A stretch of 13,345 nt of DNA from positions 1 through 13,345 of the forward strand of contig CALHKJ010000142.1 in the NCBI GenBank assembly GCA_938033975.1. The letters are read 5' to 3'. Below the pieces are notes generated by a model that saw only the letters and a list, made by a program, of their open reading frames with translations, was not told where the DNA came from and searched no databases. A program made the translations under genes and the position numbers. This DNA is from an uncultured Saprospiraceae bacterium (GTDB lineage: Bacteria > Bacteroidota > Bacteroidia > Chitinophagales > Saprospiraceae). Of the stretch, positions 1 to 7,719 are shown piece by piece; the first letter of the stretch is position 1; the number at the start of each line of letters is the position of its first letter.

Positions 1-1
1 A

Positions 2-3000
2 ATTTTTTCTGAAGACTCTCATCTTAGTATTGTGGATGAAGATTGTGACGGCGATTGGGATGTATTCTATGGAGTTGGGGATACCGTCGATGATGCAGAA
101 ATTACAGTTTGTGATCTTTTAGTTGCTGTTCCAAATTTTGCACAAGCGAGTTCGGACCAAAGTCACTATTGCTTAGGTGATCCAATATTTTTACTTGAAT
201 TAAGTGCAGTAGGTGTGAGCTGGTCTTGGTCAGGGCCAAATGGCTTTTCTAGTACTGATCAAAATCCATTGATACCAAATAGCACAATGGCTAATGCCGG
301 AACTTATACCGTTACCATTACAAATGAACAAGGTTGTATTTCTACCTCTACCATCGATATAACAATCAGCGAAACAATCGCAGATGCAGGACCAGATGCT
401 ACAATTGACATAGGTGATATCACCCAAAATTCAGGAGCAGGAAATGGACTTACAATATATTGGACACCAGCAGCAGGATTAAGTGATCCTACAATACTAA
501 ATCCAGTTGCTAGCCCGACTGCAACAACAACTTATACTCTTACCGTGATAGATCAATTCGGATGTGTGGCTACAGATCAGATGACCATCTTTGTGGTAGG
601 TGATGAATGTAGTTACGACGAAGAAATTTTCCATTCAGATTTTGAAACAACAACAGGTGATAACTTTTGGACGATAACAAATAATGCAAATGATGGAAAT
701 TTTGAGATAGGTGTTCCTAGTCCATATATCCAATCTGGAGTAACTGTAATGGAATTAAATCCACAAGAAGGGTCACAAAGTTTAATCACAGGTAATGCCA
801 CAAACTACAATCAAGACTTAGATGGTGGACCCTCTAGTGCAAGATCAATTAATATCAATTTGCCAAACGACGTTAATACAATTTCTTTTAGTTTATACTG
901 GTATCTGTCACATTTTACAAATGGAGATAGCAGTGATTTTTTGACCATTGAAATTAGAGATGCAAGTAATAACAGTGTATTACATACACTGGTAGATGAA
1001 AATGGAGCACCAACAGACAGAGATGCTGTGTGGACCTTTGCTTCTCTTGATCTTTCAGCTCATGCCGGCAAGACAATTTACATTTACATTAGTGCAGCAG
1101 ATATTGGCAATGGATCAAAACTTGAAGTTGGAATTGATAATGTTTCAATTCTTGGTACTTTTTCAACAGTTGCAGATTTAACTTTGACAGACAACGATGT
1201 TTGTGATCTTGACTCTCCCATTACGCTTAGTGGAGGAACACCTGAAGGAGGCGTATATGAAGGACCAGGAGTTACTGGGAATATCTTTGATCCATCAATT
1301 GCAGGCCCAGGTGTACATACCATTTCTTATCAATTTACAAACATAAATGGTTGTATTGCAGTTGCCGTAGAAGATATAGAAGTTTATGAAAGTCCACTTG
1401 TAGAACTTGAGCTTTCTGTCGGTGAGGCATGTATTAATCAAACAACCATTGGTCTTTTCGGAGGAAATCCTACTGGAGGAACATGGTCTGGCCCAGGTGT
1501 TTCAGAATCATCATTTTATCCTTCTGATGCTGGAATTGGTACACACACCATTACTTATACAGTTACTGATTTGAACGGGTGCCAAAACAGTATTTCTGAT
1601 GACTTTATAGTATATGAAGTTCCTATTATAACTAATATTAGCTATACAGATGCATATTGTAGTCTTGATAATGGTACGATTTCGATTACTTTCGATGACG
1701 TAGATAATATAGATAACATTCAGTTTTCTTTAAATGGTGGCTTCGATTGGCAAACACCTATTCCTGATTCAGACGGACAAGTAACTTACAGTGATTTACC
1801 TGCCACTACCTACGATATTTGGGTGCAAGATGAAAATACAAACTGTCCTTATCAGCTTCAAATACTTACAATTGAAGATGAATTGGGGCCCATGGTAGAT
1901 TTAGGTCCAGACATTAATAAATGTAAAAACGAAATAGAGACTATAAATCCAATTATTGAAAATGGCCTTGCTCCTTTTTCCTATGCTTGGACAGGACCAA
2001 ATGGATTTGTTTCAGACCAATTATCTAATGAACTTATTGACGAAGGCACATACGAGCTAGTGGTTACCGATGCCAATGGGTGCACTGGATCAAATTCTGT
2101 TGTGCTAAGTAATTTTTCTCTTTCAGTAGATGCTGTGATAAGTTCAATAAAGTGTTTTGGGGAAAACAATGGACGTATTCGCGCTTTCGCAAATGGCACT
2201 TCTCCATTCAGATATACCATAATAGGATATGGTTCAAATGGTTCTGGAGTATTTAATGGATTAGCACAAGGGGTTTATAGTTTGGAAGTGGAAGATGCAT
2301 ATGGTTGTTTGATATCTCAGACATTTACAGTACCAGGGCCACCACCATTAATATGCAGCCAAGACAGTTGTGTAAGAGAAATAACAAACCAATGGATGGG
2401 TGCAGGAAATGGACCATTTACTGCAAGTGCAGGATCCACAAATATCAGTCTAGAAGTGATTAATCAATTCAATACAGATTTGAGCAACTTTGATGCTAGT
2501 ACAACTTTATCAACTTCCACTTCAAGTTGGTTTGTAGAGAGTGCTGAAGGACTTCCTTCAATAGAATTGCAAGCAGTTTGGGATACAGAACCAGAAGCTC
2601 AACTTTCTGATATTGATGATTTAGATGATAAAGGAACCATAACAATCACTCTAAATTTTGATGAGCCCGTCGATGATGTTGTATTACATATTGATGGTCT
2701 TGGTGACTTTGGTTTTGATGGAACAAACAGTTGGTCAAATAGTAGTGAGTGGAAAATTATAGATGCTGGTTTAAGTTTGAAAAAATTATCTGGAACTGCA
2801 GACTTACAAGTTATGAGTGATAGATTTTTCAGATCACCTGATGTTTCACATGACATGCAAGAGGAAGCCCAATACCCAGATGGCGAGGGTAGTGCTGCTG
2901 GTTCAATTGCAATCTTAGCACCAACACCAGTCAGTAGTATTAGCTTTGAAGTAACTGGCATTGGCGTTGAAGGAAATGGTTTTGATAATGTAGAGTTGGC

Positions 3001-4426
3001 AATCAGCAAGTCTGTTTGTTATGATTCTTTTCCGACAGATTATCTATGTGATAACACTCCCGGTACAGCAACCATCTCAGCTTTAGGAGGCGTTCATCCT
3101 TTTAGCTACGAGTGGGATAATGGAGAAACTACTCAAACTGCAAGCAACTTAAATCCAGGTATTCATACGGTCACAATTACAGATGCAAATGATTGCCTAT
3201 TGGAATGTTCTGTGCAAATTGAAGATAACTCTATCCTAATAGACGCTGGTCCTCGTTTTAGTTTTTGTGAAGGAGAATCAGGAACTTTGAATCCTTCAAT
3301 TATTGTTGGTGCTGATCCAATTCAATATCAATGGTCAGGGCCAAATGGTTTTACTTCAACAGAGGAAAATCCAACTGTTACTGATGGTGGTTTATATATT
3401 TTGAATGTAATTGATGGGAATAATTGTACTGCCTTTGACTTCGTAAGAGTATATGCTTATGCATGTAATCAAACAACCAATTGTAATTACTTACATGAGT
3501 TTAATAACTTTTCATATTATGGATCAGACGGTAGTTTAGATTGGAACAACTTTGGCTGGGATGAAATCGGAGATAACAACTCCGCCATCAGTGGAGATAT
3601 ATCTATTTCTAATGGTCAATTAAGCATGCAACACACTGATAACACAGCACCATCTATCCAAAGACAACTTGATTTAGGTGGACACTCACTTGGTGTGCTT
3701 TCCTTTGATTTTATTACTCAAGGTGGAGTAGATGGAAATGATCAATTTCAGGTAGAAATATTCGATGGTGTAAGTTGGACAGTTATTTTTGAAAGCTCTG
3801 GATCAACCAGTACAACACATACTCCCTGGTTAGATATTGCAGATTATCTTTCTGCTGAAACAGAAATTAGATTTACAATTGTAAGTGGGTTTTCAGATCC
3901 AGGCGAAGAATTGTTGATTGATAATGTAAGGATAGATTTGGATTGTCTGTGCGAAGGAAATGCTGTTGTGGGTATTGATCAGGAGATTTGTGAAGGTGAT
4001 TCAATTCAATTAATCGGAACAGGTGTTGGTGTTGTAACCTGGGAGCCGGTGGCATTCTTGTCTGACCCAACGATTTTAGATCCGATTGCCTTTCCTAGTG
4101 AAACAACTACATTTATGCTAACCGTGACAGATGATTACGGTTGTGTAGCTACAGATGAAATAACAATTCAAGTCAATGAAGAAGTTGAGGCGGAAGCTTT
4201 GCCATTATTTGCAGATTATTGCTTGGATGGAAGTGGTGCAGCAACAGTGATTATCTCTCAAGGTGAAGGACCTTTCACCATAAATTGGGAGTCACTTTCA
4301 AGTAACGAAAACGGAACCACTATTCAAGATGATATTGGCAGTACAAATATTGAAAACCTAAATGGGAACACTATTTATTGTATTCAAATTGTAGATTCAA
4401 ATGGCTGCACTATCTCCATTCCATAG
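2..4426 (+). CDS. Giant multidomain cell-surface protein (SprB/PKD/Ig-like repeats), 5' truncated
   Basis: The reading frame is open to the left edge, so the true start and any signal peptide lie outside; the GTG at 32 is simply an internal Val. Using residue 1 = codon at 32, the protein runs through an acidic DxDxDGD-like stretch (2-10), a PKD/Ig-like domain with WSGPNGF (about 47-113), a second PKD-like domain (118-187), a jelly-roll/MAM-like beta-sandwich (200-373), two Ig-like domains with GGxPxGGxWxGPGV (384-529), several SprB-type repeats with TDxNGC endings (about 530-770), an unclassified beta-rich domain (787-992), an SprB repeat (1003-1065), a PKD domain (1070-1140), a second jelly-roll (1152-1305), another PKD (1307-1382) and a last SprB-like repeat (1390-1464). 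Such proteins in Bacteroidota are usually secreted by the type IX system and act in adhesion or gliding. The expected C-terminal sorting domain is not visible before the stop. The exact role is unknown. Confidence 0.9.
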   Translation: MFSEDSHLSIVDEDCDGDWDVFYGVGDTVDDAEITVCDLLVAVPNFAQASSDQSHYCLGDPIFLLELSAVGVSWSWSGPNGFSSTDQNPLIPNSTMANAGTYTVTITNEQGCISTSTIDITISETIADAGPDATIDIGDITQNSGAGNGLTIYWTPAAGLSDPTILNPVASPTATTTYTLTVIDQFGCVATDQMTIFVVGDECSYDEEIFHSDFETTTGDNFWTITNNANDGNFEIGVPSPYIQSGVTVMELNPQEGSQSLITGNATNYNQDLDGGPSSARSININLPNDVNTISFSLYWYLSHFTNGDSSDFLTIEIRDASNNSVLHTLVDENGAPTDRDAVWTFASLDLSAHAGKTIYIYISAADIGNGSKLEVGIDNVSILGTFSTVADLTLTDNDVCDLDSPITLSGGTPEGGVYEGPGVTGNIFDPSIAGPGVHTISYQFTNINGCIAVAVEDIEVYESPLVELELSVGEACINQTTIGLFGGNPTGGTWSGPGVSESSFYPSDAGIGTHTITYTVTDLNGCQNSISDDFIVYEVPIITNISYTDAYCSLDNGTISITFDDVDNIDNIQFSLNGGFDWQTPIPDSDGQVTYSDLPATTYDIWVQDENTNCPYQLQILTIEDELGPMVDLGPDINKCKNEIETINPIIENGLAPFSYAWTGPNGFVSDQLSNELIDEGTYELVVTDANGCTGSNSVVLSNFSLSVDAVISSIKCFGENNGRIRAFANGTSPFRYTIIGYGSNGSGVFNGLAQGVYSLEVEDAYGCLISQTFTVPGPPPLICSQDSCVREITNQWMGAGNGPFTASAGSTNISLEVINQFNTDLSNFDASTTLSTSTSSWFVESAEGLPSIELQAVWDTEPEAQLSDIDDLDDKGTITITLNFDEPVDDVVLHIDGLGDFGFDGTNSWSNSSEWKIIDAGLSLKKLSGTADLQVMSDRFFRSPDVSHDMQEEAQYPDGEGSAAGSIAILAPTPVSSISFEVTGIGVEGNGFDNVELAISKSVCYDSFPTDYLCDNTPGTATISALGGVHPFSYEWDNGETTQTASNLNPGIHTVTITDANDCLLECSVQIEDNSILIDAGPRFSFCEGESGTLNPSIIVGADPIQYQWSGPNGFTSTEENPTVTDGGLYILNVIDGNNCTAFDFVRVYAYACNQTTNCNYLHEFNNFSYYGSDGSLDWNNFGWDEIGDNNSAISGDISISNGQLSMQHTDNTAPSIQRQLDLGGHSLGVLSFDFITQGGVDGNDQFQVEIFDGVSWTVIFESSGSTSTTHTPWLDIADYLSAETEIRFTIVSGFSDPGEELLIDNVRIDLDCLCEGNAVVGIDQEICEGDSIQLIGTGVGVVTWEPVAFLSDPTILDPIAFPSETTTFMLTVTDDYGCVATDEITIQVNEEVEAEALPLFADYCLDGSGAATVIISQGEGPFTINWESLSSNENGTTIQDDIGSTNIENLNGNTIYCIQIVDSNGCTISIP
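461..589 (+). repeat. PKD-like repeat unit, copy 1 (inside surface protein)
   Basis: This 43-residue segment, starting WTPAAGLSDPTIL and ending CVATDQMTI, aligns without gaps to the segment encoded at 4040-4168. Counting by eye, 28 of 43 residues are identical. The two DNA copies differ at many synonymous positions, so this is an old internal duplication or a shared domain family, not a recent copy. Confidence 0.8.
629..1150 (+). other. Jelly-roll/MAM-like domain 1 (inside surface protein)
   Basis: Residues 200-373 (codon at 32 = 1) start with HSDFE, contain alternating hydrophobic strands with SFSLYWYL and IYIYISAAD, and end with the characteristic EVGIDNVSI. The pattern of an opening FE, a central pair of strands around a shear or bending edge, and a closing IDNVxI is typical of jelly-roll domains (MAM/CBM-like) found in secreted Bacteroidota proteins, where they often bind carbohydrates or calcium. 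Ligand binding is inferred only. Confidence 0.6.
2390..3007 (+). other. Unclassified ~206-residue beta-rich domain (inside surface protein)
   Basis: Residues 787-992 contain no Cys, unlike the flanking SprB/PKD repeats, which carry one or two each. The segment has beta-type hydrophobic alternation (TITITLNF, DDVVLHIDGLGDFGF, SISFEVTGIGVEG) and an acidic stretch DIDDLDDKG, and it ends with GFDNVELAI, which resembles the closing strand of a jelly-roll. I cannot assign it to a named family. Confidence 0.5.
3485..3946 (+). other. Jelly-roll/MAM-like domain 2 (inside surface protein)
   Basis: Residues 1152-1305 start with YLHEFNNF, contain LSFDFITQGG and QVEIFDGVSW, and close with LLIDNVRIDLDC. 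This is the same opening and closing signature as the domain at 629-1150, but the sequence is clearly diverged and about 20 residues shorter. It is flanked by PKD repeats on both sides, as is common in secreted, surface-attached Bacteroidota proteins. Confidence 0.6.
4040..4168 (+). repeat. PKD-like repeat unit, copy 2 (inside surface protein)
   Basis: This 43-residue segment, starting WEPVAFLSDPTIL and ending CVATDEITI, is the partner of the segment at 461-589 (28 of 43 identical by eye, no gaps). It is the penultimate domain of the protein. Confidence 0.8.
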
Positions 4427-4469
4427 AATAGTTTTTCTGGATTACTAAAAACATTTGCGGAAGCGAAAA

Positions 4470-4506
4470 AAAATAGATAGCTTGTTAGCTATTGCTAATC
4501 TATTTT
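4470..4506 (+). promoter_or_regulatory. Alternative hairpin element between surface protein gene and xylA
   Basis: A perfect 9-bp outer stem pairs 4470-4478 (AAAATAGAT) with 4498-4506 (ATCTATTTT). Inside it two smaller hairpins are possible but exclude each other: ATAGCT-TGTT-AGCTAT (4477-4482/4487-4492) and TTAGC-TATT-GCTAA (4485-4489/4494-4498). The A-tract before and T-tract in the distal arm suit a weak, possibly bidirectional, intrinsic terminator for the upstream gene. The element ends only 13 bp before the xylA ATG, so it could equally lie in the xylA leader. The stems are A/T-rich, so the function is uncertain. Confidence 0.45.
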
Positions 4507-4519
4507 AAACTTGCAGCGA

Positions 4520-5845
4520 ATGAATGTCCTAAAAGGAAAAACCGAATACTTCAAAGGAATAAATCAAATCAAATACAAAGGCAAAAGATCAAAAGATCTA
4601 CTCGCCTTCAGATATTATAATCCAGACGAAAAAGTTGCAGGTAAAACAATGCGTAAGCATTTCAAATTTGCAATGGCTTACTGGCATACCATGTGCAATG
4701 CTGGAGGAGACCCTTTTGGTCCTGGAACAAAAGTTTTTCCTTGGGATAAAGATGCAGATCCTGTCGTAAGAGCAAAAAACAAAGCTGATGCCGCATTCGA
4801 ATTCATGACAAAACTGGGCTTAGAATATTTTTGTTTTCATGATGTGGATATGGTTGATGAAGCAGATAACTTAAAAGATACACGAAAACGTCTCGATGAA
4901 GTATCTGATTATATTGCTAAAAAAATGAAACAAAGTAAATCCAAATTACTTTGGGGTACTGCCAATCTATTTAGCCATCCGCGATATATGAATGGTGCTG
5001 CAACCAATCCAGACTTTAATGTAGTTGCGCATGCCGGAGCCCAGGTGAAAAATGCATTGGATACTACCATTAAATTGAAAGGAGAAAATTATGTCTTTTG
5101 GGGAGGCAGAGAGGGCTACATGTCATTGCTAAACACTAACATGAAAAAGGAAGTAGAAAACCTTGCTCGTTTCCTTCACATGGCAAAAGACTACGCTCGT
5201 AAAAATGGATTTAAAGGGACCTTCTTTATTGAGCCCAAACCAATGGAGCCGTCAAAACATCAATATGATTTTGATGCTGCCACTGTTTTAAACTTTTTGC
5301 GCCAGTATGATTTGATGGATGATTTCAAACTGAATATCGAAGTAAACCATGCAACTTTAGCGCTTCATACTTTCCAGCATGAATTGCAAGTAGCAGGAGA
5401 TGCAGGAATGCTCGGCTCTGTTGATGCAAACCGAGGTGACTACCAAAACGGATGGGATACTGATCAATTTCCAATGGATCTTTATGAGCTTACAGAGGCA
5501 ATGTTGGTGTTCTTAGAGGTTGGTGGATTCAAAGGTGGTGGAATAAACTTTGATGCAAAAACAAGAAGGAACTCAACAGACCTTGAAGATATATTTATCG
5601 CACACATCGGAGGTATGGATGCTTTTGCAAGAGCTTTAATTACAGCTGATGCAATTATGCAAAAATCAGATTATAAAAAACTAAGAAAGAAGCGTTACGG
5701 TAGTTTTGATCGAGGAAATGGAAAGACATTTGCTCAAGGCAAAATGAACTTAGAAAAACTAGCACAGATAGGACAAAAGGCCAAAATAGAGCAGATCAGT
5801 GGCAAACAAGAATTGTATGAGGTGATTATCAATCAATATATCTAA
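4520..5845 (+). CDS. xylA: Xylose isomerase
   Basis: This cytoplasmic enzyme interconverts D-xylose and D-xylulose (and D-glucose/D-fructose) using two divalent metal ions in a TIM barrel. The 441-residue length and N-terminus (NQIKYKG, LAFRYYNPDE) match the class II enzymes of E. coli and Bacteroides. The catalytic and metal residues all fall at a constant +6 offset from the E. coli numbering as I recall it: H107 and D110 in FHDVDM, E238 and K240 in EPKP, E274 and H277 in IEVNH, D302, D313 and D315 in GWDTDQFP, and D345 in NFDAK. The VFWGGREGY signature is at 192-200. I chose the ATG at 4520; an in-frame TTG at 4511 would add three residues and is less likely. It is followed after 188 bp by a same-strand symporter gene, consistent with a sugar uptake and catabolism unit, but no xylulokinase is visible. 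Confidence 0.97.
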   Translation: MNVLKGKTEYFKGINQIKYKGKRSKDLLAFRYYNPDEKVAGKTMRKHFKFAMAYWHTMCNAGGDPFGPGTKVFPWDKDADPVVRAKNKADAAFEFMTKLGLEYFCFHDVDMVDEADNLKDTRKRLDEVSDYIAKKMKQSKSKLLWGTANLFSHPRYMNGAATNPDFNVVAHAGAQVKNALDTTIKLKGENYVFWGGREGYMSLLNTNMKKEVENLARFLHMAKDYARKNGFKGTFFIEPKPMEPSKHQYDFDAATVLNFLRQYDLMDDFKLNIEVNHATLALHTFQHELQVAGDAGMLGSVDANRGDYQNGWDTDQFPMDLYELTEAMLVFLEVGGFKGGGINFDAKTRRNSTDLEDIFIAHIGGMDAFARALITADAIMQKSDYKKLRKKRYGSFDRGNGKTFAQGKMNLEKLAQIGQKAKIEQISGKQELYEVIINQYI

Positions 5846-5954
5846 TTCTCTTTGTTTCATTATATTGCAGATACTTAACCAGACGAAACCTATTTTTAAA
5901 CCAATTAAACTGATCAATGTAAGCCTGCTCCAATGCTTGTTTGTTGTTGAAATT

Positions 5955-5965
5955 CTATCAAAACA
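5955..5965 (+). repeat. Direct repeat copy 1 (CTATCAAAACA) upstream of symporter gene
   Basis: This 11-bp sequence recurs exactly at 6016-6026, with 61 bp between starts (about six helical turns). Both copies lie in the 188-bp gap between xylA and the first symporter gene. It may be an operator half or chance in AT-rich DNA. Apart from the repeat, the gap shows no convincing gene, promoter box or terminator. Confidence 0.3.
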
Positions 5966-6015
5966 AGGAAGCAATTTGAGCAGAACTTCTCATATAAGAA
6001 GTATACAAATCAAGA

Positions 6016-6026
6016 CTATCAAAACA
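6016..6026 (+). repeat. Direct repeat copy 2 (CTATCAAAACA) next to symporter start
   Basis: This is an exact copy of 5955-5965. It ends 7 bp before the ATG at 6034, so a bound protein here would overlap the translation start region. Confidence 0.3.
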
Positions 6027-6033
6027 CCATTTT

Positions 6034-7680
6034 ATGGCTATTCTGAGTTTCGTAGGATTCACCTTACTTGTTGCAATCGCTTCATATTTTTTAACCGGTA
6101 AAACCAAGGAAACAGCTGATGGATATTTCTTAGGAGGAAGAAGTTTGACAGCTGGTGTAATTGCAGGTTCACTATTATTGACCAACTTATCTACCGAACA
6201 GATAGTTGGATTGAATGGACAATCATATACAGAAGGGATTTTAGTAATGTGCTGGGAAACTTTGGCAGCAATTGCCATGGTTGTAACTGCCCTTTTCTTA
6301 CTTCCTCGATATTTAAAAGGTGGTCTTACAACCATCCCACAATTTCTTGCTGTGAGATATGATATAATGACAAAAACCATTGCGTCGGGCTTGTTTCTTA
6401 CAGGCTATGTGGTTGTATTGTTGCCTGTCGTATTATACTCAGGTGCTTTGGCTCTGGTAACAATGTTTGACATACCTGAAGCCTTGGGTATATCTCTGAC
6501 TGCATCTCTTTGGATTGGAGTCTGGACTATCGGAATCATAGGTTCGATCTATGCAGTTTTTGGTGGGTTAAAGGCTGTCGCAATTTCAGATACAATTAAT
6601 GCCATTGGATTATTGGTTGGTGGATTTCTGCTTACCTATCTCGGCTTTAGATACATTGGTGATGGATCAATGACCCAAGGAATTAGCAACCTTTACAACA
6701 ATGCTCCAGAAAAATTTAATGCCATTGGTGGTCCAACTGCCTCAGTTCCTTTTGCTACAATCTTTACAGGAATGATGCTTGTTCAATTATTTTATTGGGG
6801 AACAAATCAAGCTATCATTCAGAGAGCATTGGCAGCAAAGAATTTGAAGGAAGGACAAAAGGGATTATTGTTAGCTGCATTCTTCAAAATACTAGGACCA
6901 CTCATTTTGGTAATACCAGGGATGATTGCCTTTTATATTTTTAAAGGAGAACTGGAAGTGGCAGATCAAGCATATCCAGAACTGGTGAAAACAGTATTAC
7001 CTGTTTCATTGGTAGGATTTTTTGCCGCTGTTTTATTTGGTGCAATACTAAGTTCATTTAATAGTGCATTAAATAGTTCTGTCACCTTATTCGGACTTGA
7101 TATCTACAAGCAACACATTAATAAAGATGCAGATGATCGACAGGTAGTAAGAGCGGGTAAAGGTTTTGGAATCTTTTTGGCATTTTTATCTATGTTCATT
7201 GCACCCCTAATTCAAAATGCACCAGATGGTTTATTTGGATATTTGCAGGAGGTAAATGGATGCTATAGTATTCCGATTCTTACTATCATCGTAGTAGGGT
7301 ATCTTACTAAATACGTTCCTGCTATTGCCGCAAAAATTGCTATCGTATTAGGAGCCGTATTATACTTTATAAGCCAATTTGGAATCAAGCCTAGGATGAT
7401 TGAAGGAGCACTAGCTGCTGCAAAAGATTCGGGTGTAACAGATGAAGCAGCATTGAAAGTTGTGGAAGCTGGAGCGTATCCACATTTCCTTCATGTGATG
7501 GCCATTTTATTTGTGATGAATGTTATCATCATGCTAGTGATAGGTGCTATGAAACCGAGAGCAACAGCTTTCGATCTTCCATATACAGAAGAAGTAGATA
7601 TTACTCCATACAGATTTGTAAAACCGATAGGATTAGCAATTGTTATTGTAGTTATATTGACCTATATTTTCTTTCAATAA
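6034..7680 (+). CDS. YidK-like sodium:solute symporter (SSS family)
   Basis: This 548-residue inner-membrane protein is a Na+-coupled solute importer of the SSS (SLC5) family. The N-terminus ILSFVGFTLLVA and the block LTNLSTEQIVGLNGQSY are very close to what I recall of E. coli YidK, a symporter whose substrate is not established. It also keeps the vSGLT sugar-site pattern: N51 and Q56 in NLSTEQ, E75, Y254-W255 in FYWGTNQAIIQR, K285 and Q405. The Ser-rich LSSFNSALNSS (339-349) corresponds to the Na+-site helix. A segment at about 450-483, between two late membrane helices, is hydrophilic and longer than in YidK. Upstream in-frame sequence reaches a stop at 5995 without another ATG, which supports this start. 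The gene lies 188 bp after xylA and 39 bp before a small unknown gene. A sugar substrate, possibly xylose or glucose, is inferred from residues and context only. Confidence 0.92.
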   Translation: MAILSFVGFTLLVAIASYFLTGKTKETADGYFLGGRSLTAGVIAGSLLLTNLSTEQIVGLNGQSYTEGILVMCWETLAAIAMVVTALFLLPRYLKGGLTTIPQFLAVRYDIMTKTIASGLFLTGYVVVLLPVVLYSGALALVTMFDIPEALGISLTASLWIGVWTIGIIGSIYAVFGGLKAVAISDTINAIGLLVGGFLLTYLGFRYIGDGSMTQGISNLYNNAPEKFNAIGGPTASVPFATIFTGMMLVQLFYWGTNQAIIQRALAAKNLKEGQKGLLLAAFFKILGPLILVIPGMIAFYIFKGELEVADQAYPELVKTVLPVSLVGFFAAVLFGAILSSFNSALNSSVTLFGLDIYKQHINKDADDRQVVRAGKGFGIFLAFLSMFIAPLIQNAPDGLFGYLQEVNGCYSIPILTIIVVGYLTKYVPAIAAKIAIVLGAVLYFISQFGIKPRMIEGALAAAKDSGVTDEAALKVVEAGAYPHFLHVMAILFVMNVIIMLVIGAMKPRATAFDLPYTEEVDITPYRFVKPIGLAIVIVVILTYIFFQ

Positions 7681-7686
7681 GAAAAA

Positions 7687-7712
7687 CAATTTTTGATTGG
7701 ACTTAAAAATTG
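7687..7712 (+). repeat. Perfect 8-bp inverted repeat between symporter and small gene
   Basis: CAATTTTT (7687-7694) and AAAAATTG (7705-7712) form a perfect stem around a 10-nt loop in the 39-bp gap before the ATG at 7720. The stem has a single G-C pair, so it would be weak as RNA. It could be a protein-binding site, a weak processing signal or chance. Confidence 0.3.
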
Positions 7713-7719
7713 AATAGCT

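Noticed and set aside
32..34. GTG as the start of the large surface protein
   Set aside because: The same frame is open to position 2 with plausible protein sequence (SEDSHLSIVDEDCDGD), so this is an internal codon of a gene cut by the window edge.
2599..3009. 136-codon minus-strand open frame
   Set aside because: It lies wholly within the surface protein gene, its translation is low-complexity Ser/Pro/Lys without family motifs, and it has no own promoter context. It is a shadow of the real frame.
4427..4480. Frameshifted continuation of the surface protein
   Set aside because: All three forward frames close within at most 17 codons after the TAG and show no sorting-domain or repeat sequence.
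4511..4513. TTG as the xylA start
   Set aside because: An ATG three codons later (4520) fits the usual N-terminus of class II xylose isomerases and gives the expected offset to known catalytic residues.
5759..6101. Small open frames on both strands in the xylA-symporter gap (71 and 78 codons)
   Set aside because: Both overlap strong genes at one end and neither gives a protein-like sequence; the gap is better read as non-coding.
5958..6380. 140-codon minus-strand open frame over the first symporter start
   Set aside because: It overlaps the well-supported symporter N-terminus, and its translation shows no recognisable motif. It is an antisense shadow.
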